In this document: positions 8,801 through 18,200 of the stretch, one piece after another
How the letters are laid out: each line of letters starts with the position of its first letter
Position numbering within the stretch: position 1 is the stretch's first letter
Source of the DNA: Saprospirales bacterium
Lineage (GTDB): Bacteria > Bacteroidota > Bacteroidia > Chitinophagales > Saprospiraceae
Assembly: GCA_016719895.1 (NCBI GenBank)
Contig: JADJYG010000017.1
Coordinates: 62,001-126,000, forward strand
Direction of reading: 5' to 3'
DNA: 64,000 nucleotides
Notes under the pieces: model-generated
Seen by the model: the letters and a program-made list of their open reading frames with translations, nothing else
The model's database searches: none
What the model was told of the DNA's origin: nothing
Made by a program: the position numbers and the translations under genes

Positions 8801-9823
8801 GACCTCGTCTTGCACCGTGACGGTCTGTGTCGCCTGCGAGTTGGCGCCGCCTGTGGCGATGACAAAGGTCTGCCAGGTGATCACATAGTTGCCCTGCGAT
8901 ACGCCCGTGAGGGTAATCGAACCCGTGTAGGGCGGCGGAACCACCGTGAAGGGGCCGCCATTCACGCTGTAGCGCAGGCCTGTGGAGGTGCCGTTGGCGC
9001 AGCCTGCCGGGTTGAACGAAGGTAAGTTGACGGCGGGGCTGGCCGAGCAGGTGCCCGGGTCGGTGCTGACGGTGATATTCGCCCCGGCAACCGGCAAACA
9101 GGGCGGCGGCTGCTGGAACTGGATGCACTGGCCATCCGTCAGGTAGGCCGTATTGAAGCCCACCTGCGTAGCCGGGCGCGGCGTAGCCACCACGCCTTCC
9201 AGGCCGGTGGTTGCGCTGAGGCCGCTGTTCGAGGTGGCTTGCGTGCCGCCGAAAATCACGTCCAGGTATTTGTACTGGATAAGGCCGCTGGTTTCATACA
9301 GGCGCACCTGGAAAGTGATGGTCTGGTTGGCGACGTCGGCGAAGTGGCCGGCGTTGAACCATTCGATGGTGTACACGCGGTTGGGCGCCGTGCCGTCCAC
9401 CCGGGTGTACACACCCGCATTGGCGGTCGTGGCCGGGTTGATGTCCAGGTCGTCCCAGTACGGGTACATGCAAGCGCCGGCGGTGGCCGTCGGCAGGGCC
9501 GTGTTGCCCAGGCCGCGGATAGCGCCCGGCAGAAACACCACAAAACCGTTGGTGCTGATGCTCACGGTGTTATAGTTCACCCCGTAAAAGAGAAACGGAA
9601 ACGGCAGGGCGACGTTGGCAAAAGTCACGTCGTCGCCGGAGCCGAGCAGGGTGGTGCCCGTTTGGCCTTGTGCCTGAACGTACGGATCAGAGCACGCACT
9701 GGCAATGTAGTTGAGCGAAATGCTTTGTTGCGCATTGGCCGACTGGAAAAGCGCCAACGACAGCAGCATTGCTCCCATCCATGTTGAAACGGGTGAAAAT
9801 GCGTTGGTAAATTTCTTAATCAT
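2855..9823 (-). CDS. Giant T9SS-secreted surface protein with HYR-like, dockerin and cohesin-like modules
   Basis: 2322 aa. An N-terminal signal peptide ends about residue 31 (SANA/QQ). Next come a nidogen-like beta region (~35-230), an HYR-like segment (CPQNVTLNLGPGECE, ~342) and two copies of an unnamed ~170-aa beta domain (starts near ~380 and ~735) beginning FPHGGGAISVAGN. A long Cys-rich stretch of HYR-like repeats follows (~1100-1950). The C-terminal region holds a dockerin-type calcium segment (STFDLVLINKHILG and DANNSRSITTFDIVELRK, ~1975-2050), a cohesin-like beta domain (~2105-2220) and a type A T9SS sorting domain (YQNTPNPF to the end, ~2238-2322). It is expected to be exported by the T9SS and attached to or released from the cell surface, probably as an adhesin or scaffold. 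It sits 56 bases after a small secreted-protein gene, probably in one operon. Its last 3.5 kb is nearly identical to 11741-15255. Confidence 0.93.
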   Translation of the reverse strand: MIKKFTNAFSPVSTWMGAMLLSLALFQSANAQQSISLNYIASACSDPYVQAQGQTGTTLLGSGDDVTFANVALPFPFLFYGVNYNTVSISTNGFVVFLPGAIRGLGNTALPTATAGACMYPYWDDLDINPATTANAGVYTRVDGTAPNRVYTIEWFNAGHFADVANQTITFQVRLYETSGLIQYKYLDVIFGGTQATSNSGLSATTGLEGVVATPRPATQVGFNTAYLTDGQCIQFQQPPPCLPVAGANITVSTDPGTCSASPAVNLPSFNPAGCANGTSTGLRYSVNGGPFTVVPPPYTGSITLTGVSQGNYVITWQTFVIATGGANSQATQTVTVQDEVDPVITCPQNVTLNLGPGECETIYSYNVTATDNCPFFIQAPEIQFPANIFPHGGGAISVAGNTLPGGFWFNLRNDQANPITINGYKIRFGTSTFGVVPSPQPVNTYYTTSATTYVGNETNAANWTSSGTGISVVVAGANSEFSQVTLPQPFTLQPGQQKGIYIHGVTASVIYNSAANSNANPITIGGLTLTPGRAGQNLFSLTTSFTPRTPNVVVQYGIAGDLTPVLLPGGIASGGVFPVGTTTNCFITTDVAGNTATCCFDVTVKEYAPAVTALTCNDLVQISLDASCTATIGADQVLEGGPYGCYDEYVVELDKIAPYGNGPWDPAVLGPDDVGKTYGVRVTDPATGNKCWGTIKVEDKLPPVLDCQPYQLYCHSSLEPCQGDGPPLATFVQFPATIFPHGGGAISVAGNNLPGGFLFNLRNDGIEDLIITGYKVRFGTSTFGVVNSPQAVNTYYTTAANTYLGNQTNAGAWTSSGVASVTVAGPNSEFSQVSLSNPFVLAVGQQKGIYLFGVNASLVYNSAGNSSAAPITMAPLTLTPGEATGTLFTASGLTPRTPNVQVQFAPVNQASPCLPNGLVLNETAFPIGGGCYNATIGAGDPVLEPCSDVTLCYIDTYADQNCASGLTRIVNRKWTATDASGNSATCIQVISLVRPTLADVIVPPNYDDIDEPALPCSSAYPTPDYLDGLSIPNTLTPDPNDFVTGQGYPYVFGQPDGCSISWTYVDNVVDVCDGTYKILREWKIIDWCTSGIQFHNQIIKVLDGQDPSMNCPAQITVSTDPFTCCATADLPDVIIEDGCSRIASFSAMVTTFDPVTQQQTGMYQYTGSLTDFPGNNKWDPDTLGVMGDTPCLPLGTHTVLYTAEDDCGNTSTCSFRIIVRDYTAPVAACDEYTVVGIGVDDPYDCYLPSDACNFAGVTWVKATTFDDGSYDNCGDLKFTIRRMAPYSDCINNLNPLRGYPDCSSPFPAFPTEYERGIGTFQQYDPTWVYEGADSIKFYCCEVGTTQTVILSVYQLDANGDPVVGPDGALVKNECMIQVEVQDKIKPVCQSPANVVVSCENFDPSLWAYGKASVYDNCCLDTSKVYQGQCGLTHSVNYGSFDTLCNKGTITRTFRAFDCYGQSSQCTQRIIVNYEQDYYIKFPNDQIVSVCDGTGNYGEPIFFGEDCELLGVSYEDEVFTVVPDACYKIERTWTIINWCTYNPNLGCINVPNPNPNAITNHPTNLPGPTVSACGTPAPWNPTVVKINPTDPQSTNYCTFWDANANCYKYKQIIKVIDTQDPVVQCPASPVEVCDLTPNDPLLWNQMYWWDNVTGSHDLCEAPTDLCITATDLCSGANLEIRYLMFLDLDGDGTMETVINSVNTGIAGLGWNAVPYDNGSNPNYTGGTIRAFDGRPVLPNQKYGFAIQTTTSGANKTACVRWNTQSSQNTFVVPELPYGTHKIKWFISDGCGNETICEYTFVVKDCKKPTVVCINGLSVNIMPTKMITLWASDFLQYTEDNCTPSNKLVIGIRKSGTGTGFPYNPDGTPQTSVTFTCDELGTQLVELWSIDLADNADYCETYVIVQDNMGNCSQNFGSVAGALKTETSNGLEDANVTLTGSHPALPGGSMFDITDAQGAYNLAGIPLLGDFTLTPGKDNDPLNGVSTFDLVLINKHILGLEPLNTPYRMIAADANNSRSITTFDIVELRKLILGIYTELPNNTSWRFVDKAYQFPNANNPFQTLFPETKQIAAMQSSMNDEDFVSVKVGDVNGNAVTSSLVNADDRTAGTLLFDVEERAVKAGEVFTVNFRASEKVQGYQFTMNYNNLEMVEVVPGANMTTDNFGVFPTEGALTTSWDGNTVGEFSLTFRAKATGQLSQMLGVSSRITRAEAYNAGAERLQVGFRFNGQNGSTITGLGFELYQNTPNPFINKTQIGFYLPEAAEATLTVFDESGRMIFTQTGDFGKGYNAVTIDRAMLSTTGVLYYKLETASNSATKKMIQTK

Positions 9824-9879
9824 GAGATTTTAATCTAATTTTTTTAAGATTAAGTTAGATTGAATTATCCGGGATGCGC

Positions 9880-10296
9880 TTAGTTGATCAACAACAAAAC
9901 GGCCTCCTGATAATAGCTGTTCCACGTGGCTGCGGAAAGCGCGTTGGGAATCAAAACTTCTTCCACCACTTCTGTAGGCGTGAAGCGGGCGTAGCTTTGA
10001 TTGAGGGCGCTTACCACCGGCTGGCCACTTTCCAGGCCTTCCACGATGCCTTCGTAAAAGGCCTTTTTAAATTTGAGATCATCCGACGGTGCGCTCTGCA
10101 ATTGCGCTTCCATCGAGGCGATCTCCTGTGTCAAACGGTCGACAGCCAGGTTGGGCGTAACCCAATTGGTCAGCGAGGCGTTGTCGTTCTGGAGGCTGCC
10201 AGTCAGCTGAGCCGATGCATCCACCGATACGAACAAAAGTCCTCCCAACACAAAGGCAAGCGTCATCAGGTAGTTTTTAATGAGCAACCTTTTCAT
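9880..10296 (-). CDS. Small secreted helical protein paired with the giant T9SS protein (copy 1)
   Basis: 138 aa from the chosen start MKRLLIKNYLM; an earlier in-frame ATG at 10338 would give 152 aa but spoils the signal peptide, which ends near VDASAQ. The mature part is predicted helical and has no domain I recognise. It is paralogous to 18542-18976: both share AVxRL near the start, an aromatic helix (FYEGIVEGLESGQ against YYYKQIAFAVQGG), a following SxxxA(V/L) segment, and a C-terminus of the form YxxAVxLL. Both lie first, directly before a giant T9SS gene, so a partner role (chaperone, subunit or surface co-factor) is inferred from context only. I cannot name a function. Confidence 0.8.
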   Translation of the reverse strand: MKRLLIKNYLMTLAFVLGGLLFVSVDASAQLTGSLQNDNASLTNWVTPNLAVDRLTQEIASMEAQLQSAPSDDLKFKKAFYEGIVEGLESGQPVVSALNQSYARFTPTEVVEEVLIPNALSAATWNSYYQEAVLLLIN

Positions 10297-10366
10297 GAGC
10301 ATTTTTTTAACTTTTTGAATAAAAAAATTGGTTAACAAACGGTGTGGTTTTCAAAAGTTTATACAT

Positions 10367-10411
10367 AAAAAAAGGTAGTGACCGCCGGCAACAGCACAGC
10401 AATCACTACCT
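10367..10411 (-). promoter_or_regulatory. Leader hairpin with T-tract before small gene 1
   Basis: On the minus strand AGGTAGTGA pairs with TCACTACCT (9 bp), followed by seven T. It ends 71 bases before the small-gene ATG. The same structure with a compensatory pair change lies at 19088-19133. It could be an attenuator in the operon leader, or the terminator of an upstream short RNA or of the lipoprotein gene at 10634. Confidence 0.6.
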
Positions 10412-10633
10412 GATATGATAGCCCCGAAACCCAGAGCGGGAATACGTGTAAATTCTTTTCACAAGATTATTATTTTACTGTTTCGGATTAAAAAAAACAA
10501 GCGCCGGATTGGTTCTTCCCGAACGCATCGGATACACCAATAGCTAATGTATGACAAAGCCTGAATAAAATTCAGAATTTTCTAAAAATAGCAAAAAAAT
10601 TGCGCTGCGGCCTGCGGCAGACAGCCTCCGAAC

Positions 10634-11218
10634 TTAGTCAAACAACACCACCGGCTTTCCCCCGGCATTTTTCAGGCGTTCGACGGCGGTAACTATTGTC
10701 GGGTCCACCGCGCTGAAGTCTGGCAGGGCGCCTTTCAATACATCCAGTTGTTGCAGCAGTCCGGTCAAGGCGTCTCCTTCCGCCGCTCCTTCCGATTCCA
10801 TCGCGCTTGCCGAAAGCTGGGCTTGCAGGGCGCGTTCCAATTCCCGCGCCTCCGACAACAATTTTTCGCTTTTCCCCAGGTATGCCTCCAGCCAATTTTC
10901 CAGCCCATCGATCCCCTTGGCTTGCTGCCGCTCTGCCGCAGGAACGGCGTCCACTTCCCGGCGCAATTTTTTCACACTGGCCTGAAACGCCTCAAAGGCT
11001 TTGATCGTTTCCCGGTTTCGCGCTATCGCCGCTTCCGTCATCTCTTGCGGCGTGCCATCCGTAACGACGCCGCGCAATGCTCCCGCCTCTGCAGCGGTCA
11101 TTTCCGCGCCGTCCGCTTTTTCCTTCGCCGGAACATCCGACTGACAGGCAACCACGCTGATCAGCGCCCCAAAAACAAGCGCCCGCCAACAAAACCGGAA
11201 TACAGAAGTCATCATCAT
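10634..11218 (-). CDS. Lipoprotein of unknown function
   Basis: 194 aa starting MMMTSVFRFCWRALVFGAL; three consecutive ATG codons make the exact start uncertain, and an in-frame ATG also lies at 11239. The lipobox SVVAC (Cys about residue 25) marks a lipid-anchored envelope protein. The mature part is Ala/Glu-rich and helical, with likely coiled coil (KAFEAFQASVKKLRREVDAV and LLSEARELERALQAQL). No catalytic motif is visible. It lies between the two giant-protein units on the same strand, but its relation to them is unknown. Confidence 0.7.
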   Translation of the reverse strand: MMMTSVFRFCWRALVFGALISVVACQSDVPAKEKADGAEMTAAEAGALRGVVTDGTPQEMTEAAIARNRETIKAFEAFQASVKKLRREVDAVPAAERQQAKGIDGLENWLEAYLGKSEKLLSEARELERALQAQLSASAMESEGAAEGDALTGLLQQLDVLKGALPDFSAVDPTIVTAVERLKNAGGKPVVLFD

Positions 11219-11304
11219 TGTTTGTGTTTTAAAGCACAAAAATCACGCCTGTTCCGGATTTCCTACCAAAACCGGAAGATGATTTTCATCACCAAATCGT
11301 ATGC

Positions 11305-11524
11305 TACCGCCGAGCCTCGGCTACCCATAACCCGCCACCCCAAGCTGCGCTCCCTTTTCTCCCCCCGCGCTTGTCATTCTGAAAGAACCTTGTCCACTCT
11401 ACGCGTGCATCTCGTGTTTATCCCTCGTAGAGTGGACAGGTTCTTTCAGAATGACAAGCGCGGGGAGAAAAAAAGGGGGGTAGGGAAGATTCCGGATTTA
11501 TGCACAGCACACGCTCGGCAGTAC
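11305..11524. repeat. 220-bp TIR-bounded palindromic element, copy 1
   Basis: The ends are inverted repeats (TACCGCCGAGC at the left, the complement of TACTGCCGAGC at the right). Inside is a long palindrome, with arms about 40 bp each containing TTGTCATTCTGAAAGAACC, separated by about 22 bases. The whole element recurs inverted at 21439-21658 with the same length. The flanks form a perfect 8-bp inverted repeat (ATCGTATG / CATACGAT), as if it sits in the centre of a palindrome. It encodes no protein, so it resembles a non-autonomous (MITE-like) element. Confidence 0.85.
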
Positions 11525-11545
11525 CATACGATCTACGAAATACCG

Positions 11546-14500
11546 CACCCATAAAAAAAGCCCCCCTCCACCTATGGAGAGAGGCCATCCCAAAAACCGA
11601 TTTTAAAGTATGTAATAAAATCGATTCCCGGTCTAAGTCTTATCCCGGCAGGCTCGTTTGCCGGGTATCCAGGTTTAAAGGTTGGAGGGTTTGAAGGTTC
11701 CTTTACCAGAAACCTTCCAACCCTCAAACCCCCTTTATCCTTATTTCGTCTGAATCATCTTCTTCGTCGCGCTGTTCGAAGCCGTCTCCAACTTGTAGTA
11801 CAGCACGCCTGTCGTGCTCAGCATCGCGCGATCGATCGTAACGGCGTTGTAGCCTTTACCAAAGTCGCCCGTTTGCGTGAAGATCATCCGGCCCGACTCA
11901 TCGAACACCGTCAGCGTTGCCTCGGCTGCCTCCGGCAGGTAGAAGCCAATCTGCGTCTTGTTGATGAACGGGTTCGGCGTGTTCTGGTACAACTCGAAGC
12001 CCAGGCCCGTGATCGTCGATCCGTTCTGACCGTTGAAGCGGAAGCCCACTTGCAGGCGCTCGGCGCCGGCGTTGTACGCTTCGGCACGCGTGATACGGCT
12101 CGATACGCCCAGCATCTGGCTCAACTGACCCGTTGCTTTGGCACGGAACGTCAGGCTGAATTCGCCCACCGTGTTGCCGTCCTGGCTCGTCGTCAGCGCC
12201 CCTTCCGTCGGGAATACGCCGAAGTTGTCCGTCGTCATGTTCGCGCCAGGTACTACTTCCACCATTTCCAGGTTGTTGTAGTTCATCGTGAACTGGTAGC
12301 CCTGTACTTTTTCCGATGCACGGAAGTTCACCGTGAATACCTCGCCGGCTTTCACCGCGCGCTCTTCCACGTCGAACAGCAGCGTGCCCGCCGTACGGTC
12401 ATCCGCGTTCACCAGGCTGCTCGTCACGGCATTGCCGTTGACGTCGCCCACTTTCACCGATACGAAGTCTTCGTCGTTCATGCTCGATTGCATGGCAGCG
12501 ATTTGTTTCGTTTCCGGGAACAGCGTCTGGAACGGATTGTTCGCGTTCGGGAACTGGTAGGCTTTGTCCACAAAGCGCCACGACGTGTTGTTCGGCAACT
12601 CCGTGTAGATACCCAGGATCAACTTGCGCAACTCTACGATGTCGAACGTCGTGATCGAACGGCTGTTGTTGGCGTCCGCTGCGATCATCCGGTACGGCGT
12701 GTTCAGCGGCTCCAGGCCCAGGATATGCTTGTTGATCAGCACCAGGTCAAACGTCGATACGCCGTTGAGCGGATCGTTGTCTTTGCCCGGCGTCAGCGTG
12801 AAGTCGCCCAACAGCGGGATACCCGCAAGGTTGTACGCGCCCTGGGCATCCGTGATGTCGAACATGCTTCCGCCCGGCAGCGCCGGATGGCTACCCGTCA
12901 ACGTCACGTTGGCGTCTTCCAGGCCGTTGCTCGTTTCCGTTTTCAGCGCTCCGGCTACCGAACCGAAGTTCTGGCTGCAGTTGCCCATATTGTCTTGTAC
13001 GATGACGTAGGTCTCGCAGTAGTCGGCGTTGTCCGCAAGGTCAATCGACCACAGTTCCACCAACTGCGTGCCCAACTCGTCGCACGTGAACGTCACGCTC
13101 GTCTGCGGCGTGCCATCCGGGTTCCACGGGAAGCCCGTGCCCGTACCCGATTTACGGATACCGATCACCAGTTTGTTGCTCGGCGTGCAGTTGTCTTCCG
13201 TGTACTGCAGGAAGTCAGATGCCCACAGCGTGATCATCTTCGTCGGCATGATGTTGACGCTCAGGCCGTTGATGCACACCACCGTCGGCTTCTTGCAGTC
13301 TTTCACCACAAACGTGTATTCGCAGATCGTCTCGTTGCCGCAGCCGTCGGAGATAAACCACTTGATCTTGTGCGTGCCATACGGCAACTCCGGTACTACA
13401 AACGTGTTCTGCGACGACTGGGTGTTCCAGCGCACGCAGGCCGTCTTGTTCGCGCCCGAGGTCGTCGTCTGGATCGCAAAACCGTATTTCTGGTTCGGCA
13501 ATACCGGACGCCCGTCGAAGGCCCGGATCGTGCCGCCCGTGTAGTTCGGGTTGCTGCCGTTGCCATACGGTACCGCATTCCAGCCCAGGCCGGCGATACC
13601 CGTGTTTACGCTGTTGATCACCGTTTCCATCGTGCCGTCGCCGTCCAGGTCCAGGAACATCAGGTAGCGGATCTCCAGGTTGGCGCCCGAGCACAAGTCG
13701 GTAGCCGTGATGCACAGGTCGGTCGGCGCCTCGCACAGGTCGTGGCTGCCCGTTACGTTATCCCACCAGTACATCTGGTTCCACAGCAGCGGATCGTTGG
13801 GCGTCAGGTCGCATACCTCAACCGGGCTGGCCGGGCACTGTACCACAGGATCCTGCGTGTCGATCACCTTGATGATCTGCTTGTATTTATAGCAATTCGC
13901 GTTGGCGTCCCAGAACGTGCAGTAGTTCGTCGACTGCGGATCCGTCGGGTTGATTTTCACCACCGTCGGGTTCCACGGAGCCGGCGTGCCGCAGGCCGAC
14001 ACGGTCGGGCCAGGCAGGTTCGTCGGGTGGTTCGTGATCGCGTTCGGGTTCGGGTTCGGCACGTTGATGCAACCCAGGTTCGGGTTGTACGTGCACCAGT
14101 TGATGATCGTCCACGTCCGCTCGATTTTGTAGCAGGCGTCGGGTACCACCGTGAACACCTCGTCTTCATACGATACGCCCAAGAGTTCGCAGTCTTCGCC
14201 GAAGAAGATCGGCTCGCCGTAGTTGCCCGTGCCATCGCATACCGATACGATCTGGTCGTTCGGGAACTTGATGTAGTAGTCCTGTTCGTAGTTCACGATG
14301 ATGCGCTGCGTGCACTGGCTCGACTGGCCGTAGCAGTCGAAGGCCCGGAACGTCCGCGTGATCGTGCCTTTGTTGCACAGCGTGTCGAACGAACCGTAGT
14401 TCACCGAGTGCGTCAGACCGCACTGGCCCTGGTACACTTTCGACGTATCCAGGCAGCAGTTGTCGTACACCGACGCTTTGCCGTAGGCCCACAGGCTCGG

Positions 14501-15255
14501 GTCAAAGTTCTCGCACGATACCACTACGTTGGCCGGCGACTGGCATACCGGTTTGATCTTGTCTTGTACTTCCACCTGGATCATGCACTCGTTTTTCACC
14601 AGTGCACCGTCCGGGCCGGCAACCGGGTCGCCGTTGGCGTCCAGTTGGTATACGGAGAGGATCACCGTTTGCGTGGTGCCCACTTCGCAGCAGTAGAATT
14701 TGATCGAGTCGGCGCCTTCGTACACCCAGGTCGGGTCATACTGCTGGAACGTGCCGATACCGCGCTCGTATTCCGTCGGGAAGGCCGGGAACGGGCTGGA
14801 ACAATCCGGGTAGCCGCGCAGCGGGTTCAGGTTGTTGATGCAGTCGCTGTACGGAGCCATCCGGCGGATCGTGAATTTCAGATCGCCGCAGTTGTCATAA
14901 GAGCCGTCGTCGAAGGTCGTTGCTTTCACCCAGGTCACACCGGCAAAGTTGCAGGCGTCGCTCGGCAGGTAGCAATCGTACGGATCGTCCACGCCGATAC
15001 CTACCACCGTGTACTCGTCGCAGGCAGCCACCGGAGCGGTGTAGTCGCGAACGATGATACGGAAGGAGCAGGTGCTCGTGTTGCCGCAGTCGTCTTCAGC
15101 CGTGTACAATACGGTGTGCGTGCCCAGGGGCAGGCAAGGCGTGTCGCCCATAACGCCCAGGGTGTCGGGGTCCCACTTGTTGTTGCCGGGGAAGTCGTTC
15201 AGCGAGCCGGTGTACTGGTACATACCGGTTTGCTGTTGGGTCACCGGGTCGAAGG
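11546..15255. repeat. Copy B of the 3.7-kb near-identical duplicated block
   Basis: Partner of 2662-6369. It begins at the shared CACCCAT before the terminator and runs through the 3' UTR into the last ~1070 codons of the second giant gene, with scattered substitutions only. Confidence 0.95.
11553..11585 (-). terminator. Intrinsic terminator downstream of the second giant T9SS gene
   Basis: Identical to the terminator at 2669-2701: an 11-bp stem, 4-base loop and seven T on the minus strand. Confidence 0.85.
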
Positions 15256-18200
15256 TGGTCACCATAGCGGTGAATTTCGCGATTTGCGAGCAGTTGTCCG
15301 TGATGATCACATCCGGCAGGTTAGCCGTGGCGCAGCAGGTGAACGGATCGGTGCTCACCACAACATTCGCCACCGGGCAATCCACGAAGCTCGGGCCGCT
15401 TTCGTCCACTACCTTGATGATCTGGGTGTAGTCGGGAAGCGTAATGCCGGCGCACCAGTCGATGACCGTCCATTTGCGGGCAATTTTGTAGGTGCCGTCG
15501 CAAACGTCGATACGGGCGTCCGTGTAGGTCCAGTTGATGGTGCAACCGACGGGCAGGCCGAACACATACGGATAGCCCTGACCGATAACAAAATCATTCG
15601 GGTCCGGAGTCAACGTGTTCGGTATCGAAAGCCCGTCCAGGTATTCCGGCGTTGGGTAAGCATAGGTACAGGGCAGCGCCGGAGCGTCGATGCCGTCGTA
15701 GTCGGGCGGCAGGGTCAGGTCGCTGAGGGTCGGCAGCGTAAGGGTGATCGCCTGAACGCAGGTAGCGGTGTTGCCGCTGGCGTCGGTAGCCGTCCATTTG
15801 CGGTTGATCTTCTTGGAATAGCCTTTAGCGCAGTTGCCGCCTTCTTCTACGTCGAGGTAGGTCAGGGCTACGGCGCTGCAGTTATCCATTTTCGGATCGC
15901 CGGCGCCCGGAATAACCGTGTAGGAGCCGTTGCTGCCCGATACCTGGGTCGGATAAACGAGTTTGTTCGGGAAGCCGGCCGTGAAGTTGTAGCTGGCCGT
16001 GATGTACAGGGAAGCTTCCAGGATCTGCGACACGTCGCCGAAGCCGTCGGTATCCGTAAAGCGCACTTTCCATATACCGTTGGGATCTTCGCCGTCGAAC
16101 GAGGACAACACGCCGAAGCCAAACGGAATGAAAGCGTTGGCGCCAGTCGTGTAATCAATGCAGGTCAGCGCAGTGCTGCCTTCGTCGTCAAAACGCGTCC
16201 AGAACGGGCCGTTGCAACCGCCCACCTGGTCCCATACAGTTACGACGGTACCAGAGGGGCTTTCCACCGCCACGCGGATGTTGAAGAACCATACGTCGCC
16301 GGTCATATTCTCGAGGAAGTCCACGTCCGTGATCGGGCCGCTGGCGTTGGAAACCGGAATTTCCACTTCAATTGTCGTCAGGTCGTTCAAGGTCTTCGGC
16401 AGGCCGGCTGCGGAGAACTTGGCGGTGAAGTCAGACAAAGACTGTGCATATTCCGGAGCGAGGTTCGGGAAGTTGCAGGGCAGCGACTTCGGCTGGCAGT
16501 CCAGTACCGGCGGCAGCTTGTCTTCGATCTTGATAGTACCCCAGCACTTGTTGCCGGTGGCGGGGTCGGTCACGCGCACGCCGTAGGTTTTGCCTACGTC
16601 GCCGGAGCCAAGTACGCCGGGATCCCAGGGGCCGTTGCCGTACGGAGCGATTTTGTCGAGTTCAACGATATAGTCGTTGTAGCAGCCGTAGGGGCCGCCT
16701 TCCAGGATCTGATCGGCGTTGAGCGCTACGACGCAGTCTTCGTCCATGGAGATCTGCACGAGGTCGTTGCAGGTCAGGGCGGTAACCGCCGGCGAGTATT
16801 CTTTTACGGTAATGCTGAACTGGCAGGACACCGTGTTGCCGCTGTTGTCCGTAACGAGGTACGTGTTGGTGGTTGTGCCGATCGGGAAAGCGCTGCCGTT
16901 GGGCAGGCCGGTTTGCAGAATCAGCGAGCCGGGGCCGCCGGCCGGGCCGTCGGGATAGCAGATCTCCTGTGCGCCCGAGAGGTAGTTCACCGTGCCGTAG
17001 AACATACGGAAGTCAGAAGAGCTACCCGAGCCGAAGAATGTGCCGCCAAACAGGCCGGAAGAGCCGATACCGGCCGTGAGGCGCAGGTTGGCGTCTTCGA
17101 TGGTCGGAGGCTGCGAGTTGGTCAGGTACGCGTTCGGGCCGCCGCCGAAGCCGGTCGAGCTCACGACATATACGCCTTTGCTCGAGTTGGCCGGGATAAT
17201 GATCGACGAAGCCAACGGCAGGGGCTGAAAGCTTACCGTCAGACCGGAGCCCGTCCAAGGCAGGTCCGCCGTACCGTGGTTGGTCCAGGCGGCCGGGTTG
17301 GTTTGGTTGCCGGACCAAGTCGTAGCCGTAGTGGTGGAGTACACCGTGAACGGCAGCGTGCCGCCGAAGCCCCAGGTAGCAGCCACAAAGCTGTTGACTG
17401 AGATATCGCCGCCCGTTTTGTTGGTCAGGTTGAAGAATACCCCGCGCTGGCCGGAGGAGGTCCAGGGGCGGTTGGTGTCGGTGATCGAACCGGCGTTAAA
17501 GATAAAGCCGTCGCAGTCCGTAGCGCAAACGTCGCCGTAGCTCACGATGACGTCGCAAAGGCCCGGGGCGAGGTTAAACGTCAGGTTGGACGGGCACTTC
17601 GTGAAGGTCGGAGGCGTGCCGCCGGCCACGTTGAAGTTGGTGGTAGCCGAAGCGAGGGCCACGTTCGGGCAATCGGAACTACCCAGGATCCACTGCACCA
17701 CCGAGGCGCCTACCGGCAAGCCGGTAATTACCACATTGGTGGCGCCGGCAGGCACGACCGTAGGGGCGCCGCCGTTGACTGTGTAGCTCAGCACGAGGCC
17801 TGCGTTGCAGCCGGCCGGCGAGAAAGTCGGCAGGGCTACGGTAGCCGTACCCGTACAGGTAGCGGGATCCACGGCAGCCTGCGCGCCGGTGGGCGGAATG
17901 ATGCTGCAGGTAACTGCCGGCACCTCGATAACGTCGTAATCCCAGCCATCCAGCTGGACCGAAGTATCGGACTCAAACTGGAAGGTCAGAGCGCCCGTCG
18001 TGTTGCCGGCGGAAGCCTGGAAGTTGGCCGGAGCCGGGAAGCTCTGGTCCCAGCCGCCCTGGCGGAATTCCCAGCCGTTCGGGGCATCGTTCGTCGAAGC
18101 GATCTGGCCGGGGATAACGGTGGCGATACCCGTGTTGGTGATGTTGGGCACCGAAGCCAGGGTGCCGTCATACACGTACAGGGCGTCGAAGCCGCCTTCC

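Noticed and set aside
11873..17401. 1842-aa plus-strand ORF opposite the second giant gene
   Set aside because: Antisense shadow of a strongly GC-biased coding frame; the minus-strand protein has a signal peptide, domains and a sorting signal.
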